From: Lepisosteus oculatus
Taxonomy: Eukaryota; Chordata; Actinopteri; Semionotiformes; Lepisosteidae
Assembly (NCBI RefSeq): GCF_040954835.1
Contig: NC_090697.1
Coordinates: 26,839,001 to 26,903,000, forward strand
Direction: 5' to 3'
DNA: 64,000 nucleotides
The notes below the pieces were generated by a model, which saw only the letters and a program-made list of their open reading frames with translations, was not told the origin of the DNA and did no database searches. Made by a program: the position numbers and the translations under genes. Positions 37,101 through 49,100 of the stretch are shown here, one piece after another (within the stretch, counting starts at the first letter, position 1; the number at the start of each line of letters is the position of its first letter).

Positions 37101-40100
37101 GACTGACCAACAACATGGCTGGAAAGCTTGTTCCCTACTCCCACCACCCATTGCGTAAAGAAGCATCTTGTCCTGATTGGAGGACCTCAACCAGTTTTTA
37201 ACCGAAGAAAGATCATGGCTTCTTTCAACATGGCTGGGCAGCTTGTTCCACACTCCTACGACCCTTTGTGTAAAGTGGTGGCTCCTGTTGTCTTTTTTTT
37301 TTAAATGAACTTCCACATACTTTCCACTTGTCCTCTGGTTCTCCACCAAAATTCCATTTTTTTCCTTAAAAATTGGCAACAGCACAGCAGTAGGATTATA
37401 TAGATGCTTAATTGCAGGGCTGGCTACCCACGTTTGCAGAGGACATGAGATGCTGATTTCGGATGGCAGTAATGACAGGACAGACACTGGAGTGCCTCGC
37501 ACCGACTCGGACACTGCAGCCACCTCTGGAGAAAATGACAGGGGCTGATGGGTTGCTCCAAGGTCACAGACAACGGAAGGGAGGCAGCCAGCAGCACCCA
37601 GCTCAGACAGGGAAAGGCTGAAACTCAGCCTTGTCCTCCAGGACCAAGGAAAGCAGTTTAGGGCAGTGAGAGAGCCTGTGTATACAACACACAGAGCTGC
37701 TGTGCGTGACCTGAAGAAACTATAGCATCTGTGGTAGTTCAGGTGGGTATCTGCATCAGCACGTGCAGGCTGCAAAGGAACAAGTAAAAGGTTTATTCCA
37801 TGCTACAAAGAGAAGAAAAACACAAACACCCCCCGAAGAAGGCTCCTTTCTTCTCTTTTCGGCACGGAATAAACTTTTAACTCGTTCCTTTATAGCATCT
37901 ACGTTCTGGGTGGCATTTACAGAAAATGATGCAGTTTTTCCTTCGCCAAAAGGAACCGACATCAAGGTCTGGAGGGAACGAATCACAAAAAAAACTTATG
38001 ATATTCGTTCAAGTTATCAAATAAAGATCAAGGACCTGTTAAGCAATAATACAGGTTGAAATCAAGTGATGGCTTACAATGATGCCAGAGAAGTATGTCA
38101 TCCCAATATTTATGACAGGAAATCTTTAAAACAGCTTTAGGAAAATCTTGCATATACCTAATATTTAGAATCCTCAAAGCAATGACTGAGTCAACCCAGT
38201 GGACTTTGGAATAAACAGTGAGACACGAACCAGAGGACACAAGTACAAACTCTGTGCTTTTAAAATTGAGAACAGGAGACACCTCTCTACACAAAGGGTT
38301 GTGGGAGAATGGAACGAACTGTCCAGCCATGTTTTGGGGGGCTGACAGCCTAGCTTCTATCAAGAAACATCTGGAAGAGATCCCTGGATCAATTAATTAC
38401 CAACAAAGGGCCAAATGGCCTGCCGTCACATGCAACAGTTATATTCTCTATTGTCAAAAACATTTATATCATTTAAAATTATTTCAACAAAAGGAATACA
38501 TTAGAAAAGGTAAAAACTGGTAAATCAACTTCACTAGAATTGGCACTTGTACTTAATTGTAAAAAAAAGTCCTCCGACAAAATTTTGCAATTTAATGCGT
38601 CTGTAGCTGACCAAGATCAAGAATTGACTACTATTACAGTCTACCATTACAAAACAACAAGCAGTGAATTTGGGAAAGCAAAAAAAAAAAAGTCTTTAGT
38701 CACTATGACCTAAATGTCCTTGCAGAACTGTTGACAATGTAACTACCAAATAAAGAATGTTTCTTATTTGACAACGCAGCAGGTTCATATCAGATTCGCG
38801 GTAGCTTATCAGAGATTTTAACATTCAGACGACGTACCAGCAAGAGGAGTTTGTATCCGTGTTAAGAATAACCTAACTGTAAATACTTGCGGTGCTACAC
38901 CTCCTCCTGCATTATAAACGAGCACCTTGACCCCAGCCGTGCACTAACCTCAACATTCTGCAACCACCAACAATGCAACAATAACCACTGCGTCACAGAT
39001 CCAGTTTTCTAAAATTAAATTAGCAGCTGGGCACCGACTTGGTACATTTCCAGAACTGCCCGATATCGTGGAATGCGTACAAAATAAACAAGTACACCGT
39101 TCCACCTCCTCTGCTGAACTCCTTCCAAACCACTCTAACCCTCAGATGCATCGGGTGAAAGCGAGAGAACATTATTTCCCCTTGAGCCACCAGTCACTAC
39201 CAGTAAGTTCACATGCGTTCACATCTCTGATAATCTCTGATAAAGATCCAACCTGGAACAAACAAAAACAGGATTCACAAATCCTGTGGTTCCCAAATCT
39301 GTTCCTGGGGGACCCCTGTCGCCTGAGGTTCAATTCCAACCAAGTTCTTAAGCGAAGGGTAATGGACTTCCCATTTGGGACTTTAAAAAAAATTCGTCCT
39401 CCAAAACTTCAAAAGCGATCTGTGATGGTTATCAACCCCATACCGGTTTCTGAGTTTCTAACCTTCAGGCTTGTGGCCTAAAAGTAACCAACTGGGCCAC
39501 CGCAGATGGGAAAGAAAAGTGCTCCTCATGGGCATGTTTGATCCCATATCTCTGCCGTCTGTGTCTGTTCATCACCAACTGACCAGCAGGGGAATGCCAC
39601 TGGTCAGACAGAAATAAGGGCGAGCAATATGAGGGAAAGCTGCATACGATGTGGCATGCTGAAATTTGGAACTTGTGTGAAACTCCAGACTGAGAGAAGA
39701 AACATGTCACATCTAAACAAGCCAGCAGAAGAATGAAAAGCATCAATTAGCACTGGAGATTTAAAGCTCAGCTGAACTCCCCTAAGATTAGGGCTGGGAA
39801 TCACCAAGTCAAGACAGCCTCCTGGGCTTATTACTTATATTTATCATGTCAATGAATGATTATGTATGCGTCAATGTTTGTTGTATTTATTTCTAGTTTG
39901 CACTATTTGTATGTTTTCTATACAGTTTCTGTGTGTGTAAAATATAGCTGCAAGGATCCAAAACAAATTTGAGGAATCAAAGATTTAGCGGATTGTAAAA
40001 TTTCAATTTCAATAATTCCCCGATTGGATTATTTACTGTTTGCTTTGTCCATCATCCTCATTTAGAAGTCTCCGAATGGAAAATGACGTTTTTGGCCGCA

Positions 40101-43100
40101 GGAAGATGCTACTGGAAAGACTGGATTTAGCCACTGGTGAGGGAAGGTTGGATTTATAGAAAACCGCAGCAGAACCCTCTCCAGAAAAAGTGCAAGAAAT
40201 GATTGCTTTAACAGGCGCTATATAAAAAAAGGTCATTTTTTAATAAGGAAGTTGGCAGCAAAAGTAGTGGACTTTAAAATCAAAAGAAGCAAAGTTCCCA
40301 GGGCTATAAAGATTTGTATTTTGTGTTCTTTCAGACTTACAGTAACTGACAAAACCTTTAGACCTGGCTCCAACAGAGCAATGTCCTGGCCTTCCGTGAA
40401 GGGTTCAGAATATCGCCTGTACAGAGTAGTGCATATTCAACATCCACCTTCACTACAGGACTGGAGGACACACCTCACACCTCTGCAAAATGTAACTCCA
40501 CACTGGAGCAAGAAAACTAAAACCTTCAAACCACATCCAGGTTAGGTCAACAAGAAGAAACCAGTCAAGCCCAATTTTCTTACAGGTACCTTTCAACATC
40601 AATTAATGAGAGGGAGTAATGCAACAAACTACATCATTACTTTCTGTACCTATTAGAAAATGGTCCCTATCAAGGCCTTTAGGAAGGAGAGAAATGTTTA
40701 CATAAAGGAAAAACATTTCATGCTATAAGAAATGTTTTCTCAGGCAGCGATGTGGAGAAGCGGTTGGAGCTCTGGACTTTGAATCAGGTATCGGTTCAAA
40801 TCCTGGCCAAGGAGGTACTGAGCATATACTTCAAACTGCTCCTGTAAATACACTGCTGTGTAATATGTACTCTTGTTGACAGACTGCCAACAAGAATTTC
40901 ATCTTACATGATCTAGATGGTAAAATGACTTTTAAATAAACCCCCAAAGAAACAACACTTCTCTTTCAAATTTGAAATTCAAACTGGAAAATTAAGTAAT
41001 CAAATTAAAAGAGTCCGTTTATTTATCCCTGTTTCATGGAAAAAAACATTGGCCGGTGCCTTTGAAGGTTCCAGTTACTTTAATTAGTATGTGGAGTTAG
41101 AAAGGATACACTTCCAAATTTCTGCATCCAGTTCTGAAAATTAACCAGCTGGCTAAGGGTCTCCTATCGAGCACCAGGGGGTTTGAGTGGATATTATTTT
41201 CGCCTGCTCGACGCTGCGGAGGCCGAGGCTCAGTTTGAGGGAGTGGTACGGCTCTCGGTCACAGCAGGCCCATGACAAATCTGGGATTTTAAAGAGAAAT
41301 CCCCAAGGTGCCGACCCTCCCCAGACCACTCACTGCCAACAACAGGATGCTGCCTCGTGCGTCTGTGGGAACCCTTGGAGGTCAAGCACAATTAATTCCA
41401 CCCCAAGGTCTGGATCTTCCAGCTGTTTCCACACTGTCGTAAAAAGAGCGGGGAAGAGCGATGAGGCTCGGCAGCCTGTCTCGGAGACGCGCTGTCAGGT
41501 CGCCGGGCAGAGCCCTGGAAAGAGACGCCACAGCAGCCAGCTGCAAGATTTTCCAGTGCCGTCCAGTCAAGCTTTTCTCAGCTCCGGAGTTTTTCCACAC
41601 TCCTGAATATCTGTGCCTCCGCAGTCAGCATTGCTGCCTTGCAGCTTTGGGGGCCCTGGGTTCAATTCTCGGGGTGCTATCTAGGTGGAGCTTGCACGTT
41701 CTCCCTAGTTTGCATGGGTTTCTTCCCACAGTCCAAAGACATGCTGGTAGCTCAACTGGCCCTGGGGTGTGTTTGTGCCCGTGTGTGCCCTGCGATGGAC
41801 TGGCTTCTTTCCAGGGGCTATCCTGCCTTGTGCCTGTGGCTTTCTGGTACAGACTCCAGATCCCTTGCGCCCCCAAATTAGATAAAGTGGTTAGAAAACA
41901 GAAGGGTGGATGAGTATTTTCTGTGCGTCGGTCTTCTTTTTGAGGGGTTTATGTATATTAAGTATGCATGACTGTGCAGGGCTTTGGAGATTTCTAAGCT
42001 AAATACAAGTGCATTGTCATCATTACTAATCTGGTTGACACTTTAATCCAAAGCAATTTACCCTGCTGTGTAAATGGATACAAATGTATTTTACTGGAGC
42101 AATTCGGGTGAAGTTCCTTGCTCAAGGGCATGACGGCAGTGTGCCTCACCTGGAATGTGAACCTGCTACCTTTCAGTTACAAGTCTAGGACCCTAGCCCC
42201 TTTTCCACACTGCTCGTCAACTAGGTTTACGGCTTTGGATTGGAGCTTAAATGTTAGAAACTGCTACAGGGTGGAATTGGGTCTCAGATAAACTGTAAAA
42301 TACTGTTTGATCCAGTGTCTCCCTAAAAGCATTTCAACTTAACACTGGGGTCTTCGCACGTGGGAGAGAAAACGTGGCTACCAGCTGTACTGCCAACTGT
42401 TGCTAAATCTCTGAATTTCAGAGAGTGTCTGGTTTCTGACACAGAGAAGCATTTAGAAAGCAGCCCCTTACAATAGGAGCACAAGTAGTTTTTCGGAAGC
42501 ATCCAGTCCACACTTGTTCATAAATATAGGAGATAATTCCTTTACTTATTTGCGCTAAAGTGGATGTTTCATCTTTGAACGGTACGCATTTGAAATGAAT
42601 AACCCAGTGCAAATGAAAAACTACACCATAAATAAGGTACATGAATGAATAAGGTAAGACAGCAAAAATAATATTTTGCTTTGTAATATTATATCATTTG
42701 AGAAAGGAATCTCTAGCCTGCTACTGTAACTGGAGTGGTCTGATAACAAAACTCTTTAAAACCACAATGACTTGCAAGCTATGTTGCACTCGAATTTCAC
42801 TGTCCAAGTAAAAAGTCACTTCTAAAGCATATTTAGTGCTGTATTTTTCCACTCTCCACTTCGACAAAAGCAAAAAGACTGTTCTTGTTCCACAGCTGCA
42901 CGGGTAAAGGGTGCAGCACCCCCGAGCAGGTTTTACAGCATTGTCTCTATGTTTTTTTGGGAAGCATTTTTCAAAAATCTTTTTGTGAAGGACTGGAGAG
43001 TGGATTATGCTACTGGCACATGTTCACAGCTTGGAAGAAAACTCCAACCCACAGTTGTCCTGGGACAGAAACCCTTACATTTCTGAACTGCTTTTCATAG

Positions 43101-46100
43101 GGCCCTAGCGTCAATGTGAAACAGCTGGCCCTCAGTCACTGCTGTTCAGAGACTAAGGCCACTTTTATTCCGTCCTGCTCTGGGGGTCCGTCGTGAAACA
43201 ACCCGTTTTTGAATATGGCTAGTATAAAAAAAAAATAACTGAGGGAACAAATGCAAGTTTATGGTGTTGAGCAAATTACTCAATAATGCTTGAACTATTC
43301 ACAAGCAGTTTGCCGCATTTACTAAACAATCTTTTATTACACACCTTAAGTTACCATTTAAATATGGAACCAAATTGTAAGTTTTCAATATATGAGGTCA
43401 ATAGAGCAGTCATTAAAAAACTATTTCCAATGTCATGTACACAAACCGCCACAGGCATATTGCACACCCTTTGAATACAAGTGGTCTGTTGTTTTAAGGC
43501 TACTATAAATACTATACAAATCAATAACAGAAGGGTCAGAGTTTTAACAAGGAAGCTCATTTGAAGATGCAGCCCACACAACTGGGAGGGATTGTTGAAA
43601 TGCTGAACCTCACTAATAAAATCGGTGAAGTTACTTTGCAAGCTCCAGAACATTCGCAGTTATAAAAACGTTTAGAGGTGAAGGTGAAAACATTTTTCAA
43701 TTATAAGCAAAACAATTCATCAGAGCGTACTAATTTCTTTCCTATTGCTTACTGCTTCACCGAATGACCCCAGGTGACAGCCCCCACACTTGCACACAAT
43801 AATGTCTATCGTTCCGCTGGTGTAAAATCATAAAATCATGCTCTTTTTTTCACAGCAAGCATTCCCGTGGCTTCACTCAACATTTAATGGTTGTCTTTTG
43901 CAGTGGCGATAAAAGGTTTCAAATAATTTAGACCCCACACTGCGTGTCAAAGAGTTCCATCCCCCATCCCTTTGTGGAAAAAGACAGCTTTTGTGTATCG
44001 CTTTTCCTTCAAGATAAGAACCCCACGCACACTCTTCTTTAGAAACCACTCCCTGCCCAGCGCCTGGTAGTTTTGCTCTATTTGCATTTCCACTTTTTAA
44101 CTGCCAGATACATTCAGCACGCCAGGTGTCAAAAAAATGCACAACACCTGCAAGTGTCTGACAGCAAAACAATTGCTAATTATCGTTTCAAACAAACATG
44201 GCTGACAAAGGTAGAATAAAAACGCCCATGTCAGTCAGGATCCCTTGACACCTGGCAAACTGAGTCGCCTACTCTGTAACTGCTCTTTCTTTCCCAGGAA
44301 AAACAGTGAAGTCCAGATCTTTCAAATGAATTGGACTCAAGGGACATCTAGCACAGAATCTCAATTTACAGAAAAATATGCATTCTCTAGTCTGAGTTCT
44401 CAAGATAACTTGACAAGAGAATCCAATGAAAATCCTAAATCAATTATACACAAACATCCCAATAATTACATAGTAAATAGAAGGCTTGACTAAAAAAGGA
44501 AAGCACATACACCACACTATAGCAGCTCTGAAATAATCCCTCTTCTGATTAAAAAAATATTCTGAACTTGGCCACAGAAAATGTATAACATGTCAAATGG
44601 CAGATCTGTTAAAATCAACTTACACTAAGCATGTGACAAGCTCCGGATAAATGGAATATTTACAGAGCTACTGTACCACAAGTATTTCAATAGTCTCATA
44701 CCTGCCTAACTATCTTGAAGCACACAGTGTTTTGCTCGAAAATATTATACTCTAAACACCCAAAAATGGTCTCTAGCCTGTGCAACAGGTTAAAGATAAG
44801 TGAACAGCAGCTTTCACATCTTGAGAGCAAGAGACAGCAGAAAGACCCACCCAAAATAGGACTGTGTATAAACTACAGAAAACCTCTCGCCCAATATCAA
44901 GTTTGCATATTGTAGTAACGGCTACAACCTGAAAAACAAACCTGTGCAAAACAAGTCGTTCGTGTAATCAGCTGGCTCTTAATGACATCCCAAATTGAGC
45001 TCAAGGTCTAAGTCATGGTCATAAACATGTTTATGACGGTATGTGAAGTCTGAGAAATTAAAGAAGCAATTTTCATATCATTATCATAATATCATTAACA
45101 AGCATGTATCACTTTTTATTGTGATGCCAGTACCAGCTTTTATTGATGCACTGACCAAGCTAAATTTTGAACTGTAGTCTAGGCTTCTGGCTAGTGGTCA
45201 TTCATTTAGACAAGTGTACCAAAGGCCTCGGAGATGACACCCACAAGTTAGGAACTGTGCTCCCTTTCCCACCCCCCCAGCAAACTTTAAGCTTTTGAGA
45301 AGGAATACTATTGAGAGACAACGCTCCAACGCACAACGCCCTTCGGCAAACACTCTGCATTTCTCAGCTGAAGGAAGAAGGACTCAAAACAGTACTTCAT
45401 TTCCACTTTTGCAAGACTAGCGCTGTCATTGTCCTATACACCAGAATTGCAAGTAAAAGACAAGCTAGGTTAATCAATAACAAGACACATCCCTGAAAGA
45501 TCAAAAGACAAGATAAAGACCACATCCACTGTCGCCAAGTTAAACCACAAGTCATATACTGCGATGCCTAGGGTGCAAACACGAAATTTAATTTCTTCTT
45601 TTCGTGGCACTAAAACTGGCGTGACTCAGAAGGGAAATCAGAAGGGCTGGCAGGAATTTCGATCATTTCCATTTTCGGCTTTGCAACCTCCCAGTCATGT
45701 ACTTTATGCAAGCATGAATCATTGCTAACTCGAGCTTAACTGCTCGGTAAGAATTAACATCTCACATACGTAAACGTCACTGCTACCAAAGTAATATCAT
45801 TGCCACAAAAGAGCCGTTACCAAATCCCCCCAAAAAACTCAGGAGGGTATTATCGCACCCTATCCGATTTGACCAAAATTCCCTTTAAAATTGATCAATG
45901 TTAGGTTCTATATAAATAAACTTTTAATTAAATGGGGAAAAATATTTGACTTTTTTTGCAGGTCGTCTTTTACTACCCCCCCCTCCACCAGGTCTTTTGT
46001 ATCTTGTTCAGAAATTTCCCAAAAAATGTGCAGTAGCTCATTTGTAATTTAACAAATTGTGCTCAAGCACACTATGCGGTTACCCACCTTCCCCAATCAA

Positions 46101-49100
46101 ATTGAATATTGGGTCCGTCTTCTACCTTTACTGCTGCCCTGCCAAAACAGGTGGGTTGTTTTGGAACTTCCTTTTGGCCCGGTCACCTACTGCAGGTTCA
46201 GATATCAAAATAACTCTGATGAAATTTCCTTATACCGTCTCAGCTTACAAGGAGCACAAGTACCCGGAGGGCAGCTGGCCAGGAGTTTGCTGTTGATTAA
46301 GCACTATCAGCCTCAGATTGCTGGAAGATAGGTAGGGCTAAATAAAGAAATCAAAGAGCATGAAGTGAAAGTGCTTCTGAAGATCAAAATCTGATGTTTA
46401 GCTGAGTCAGGCCACAGATTTTCTGCATGTTTTCAAAAGCTAAGCTGTAGCTGCCTCTTGTGAAACTGTCCTAGTGCTTGGTGCCTGATCCTTTAGCTGG
46501 GTTAAGGCTGGCAACCATGATGTGTTAACATTCACTGTGGTAACCTGGTCTGGTAACCTGAACACACCCAATAAAAACACACTGAGCAGGATAGTAAACA
46601 TAGCCAGCAGCGTTACCGGTGCACAAGAGCTACAGCTGGCAGACACCATACCAAACAATATCATCCCTACCACCCCATGCACAGCGAATGTGAGCTCTTT
46701 TCATCAGGGGCAGATATCGACTACCCAGATTTAAGTACAATACAACTAGGTTATTCTTTATTCCCATGGCTATTTACCTGTTCTAATCAGACTGGACTGT
46801 GAGGATTTAACTAACTTGTTTTGTTTTTTTAATCCTGGCCATGCATGTTAGTTTTTGGTTAATGTGCTCATGTTGTGTTCAAAGTATGGTGTTACATCTT
46901 TGACCTGCCTGCAAAGCAAATTTCTCCAATCCTAGTCTGGTATGTCTGCTGGTTTTGGAACTTTTCTTACCTTCAACTAGTGAACAGGCCATTATATCTT
47001 GCCACATCAGTCAATCCTTGAGATCAAAGAGCAATTTCAGTGAAAAGATATCCTGATTTTCTATTTTCAAGTCTGCAGGCAGTCAGTGTGTGGGCCTGGT
47101 GTTAACCTTTACCAGAGCTGTTTCTCACTCCTTGGTTAAATTAATAACCTGAAGCCTGAAGGAACCCACCTTCTTGTTCGCATCATCACCTTTCCCAGAC
47201 GGAGGGAAAAAAAAAAAGACCACCAGCTGAATGTGGTTTTGCACAGATCCCGGATCTATTTGTTGCACTTTGCACTACATTGTCATAAAACCCTGGTATC
47301 TCACCCTTTTCAATGCAGACTGCAGTAAACTTCAACTGAAATAAACCTCACGCAATACCCAAATGCTGCAAAGAAAACAGCTAAAAACCTAGACAACAAA
47401 TCAAGACTGGGAAAAACACCTGGCAGTGCAGATTGCTACGTGCTGGAAGCAGAAACAAATGAGAAATATAAGAGGGGAAACTGCAGGAAAACGACAGGTG
47501 TTTATGCTGACATCATCTACAAGTTGACAAGCAATAAACCAAGCAGAATGTTCGAAAGAACTGCAAGCTCATAATATAAACACAGTGATGCTAGGTTACA
47601 ATTTCACAATGCACTTGTAAAACGTAACATTCGAACTTTAAGAATATTGTTTGCAATTGTGGTCAACACACAGCAGAAAAGACACAATTGTTCTGTCCAG
47701 AGCAACCAAATGCAGGCTTAAAGGAATATCGTGCCTTGATAGGCTGGAGGAGCTGAACCTTTGTATTCTGGTAGACAGCAGACTGCAGAGGGACCTAAGT
47801 ATTGACATTTCCCAAATCCTCACAGGCTCTAGCAAGAGTCAGTGGACTTCTTCCATATCCAGTGAAAGACACACCAAAGGACCCAAGTGGAAATTGCAGG
47901 GAAATGCATTTCAAACCGAGAACGGGAGGCAGGTCTTCACACAAAGGGTTGTGGGAGTGTAGAACAAGCTACCCAGCCATGTTGCTGCTGAAGCGGATAC
48001 CATGACTTCTTTCAAGAAACAGCTGGATGAGATCCAGGGATTGATTAGCTATTAGCAACCAATGACCTCACCACTTGCGCACGACATTTCTTGCGTCCAG
48101 TAAAAGTGCCGAGGGTCACTCAGTAGAGGCCTTCTGAACGCGTCTCAACAAGCGGATCGCAATTCTGGCTCCGGCAACTACCAGGCGAAGCCAACATGCA
48201 TAAAAACAAAAGAAAATTCCAAACTCCTGATCAGGTAGAGTTTTTATAATGAACCGGCATGGTCAATAAATCTGAGCATTGATGGAAAAACAAATCCTAC
48301 AACTGTGAGAGCTCGGCTCCCAGCCCTCCATTCAGTCCGGGGCTTTATAGAATCTGGAGGCTAGTACAATGCATTCTTTGTATGGGAGCTAATACCAAGT
48401 GTTATGACCCCCCACCAAACTTCTCTCTGAAACTTTAATGATCTCACTTCTGTGCCCTTTTCACTTGCAAAGAGACCACAGCGTCAGGCTGCCTCAACAG
48501 CTGCTGCATTCAGCAACATCCACAGCCCAGACAGGAGAAGCTTCAGGTTCCCATTCAACTCCCAACCTCCCCATCCCTCCCCAGTCACAGGAGTGGGGGG
48601 TGTGCACTAAGCTATGCATCCTCCCCCTCCAGGCCACTGGCAAGCAAGAAGAGGGGGAGGAGGGCGACTAGTAAATTAGCCTGGTGTTGCTGGGACCACT
48701 GGCAGTTGCTCGACTGGGGATTTGTTCAGGCACGTTTCTGGTTTAGGAAACTCGAGAAGGGCTGAGACGTTCGATGTAACCTTCCTTGCTTTGTGTTCCT
48801 GATTTGCATTACAGAGTGGTGTCCCTTTTAGCCCAGGGTTAAAACCCCAGGACACATTTGAGCACACTAATCACCTCAAGAGACGGGTGTGACCGGTATA
48901 AACAGCCAGAATCTGGTCTTCAACCCTCTCTCGACAAAGACCCTGACAAGCCACGGCTATCTTACCAAGCTTCAAGCCCAATGAAATCAGTTGTGACCGC
49001 TCACTTCCCAGTGAGGGCAAAAAGACATTTGCACTACACTGGGTTTTTCTGAACAACAAAATGAGAAATCATTTCGACCGACCTGAAGTAGTAACTAAGG

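Noticed and set aside
37077-37775. 232-codon open frame on the - strand
   Set aside because: Its C-terminal part is the CR1 ORF2 remnant with a duplicated module. The rest shows no domain.
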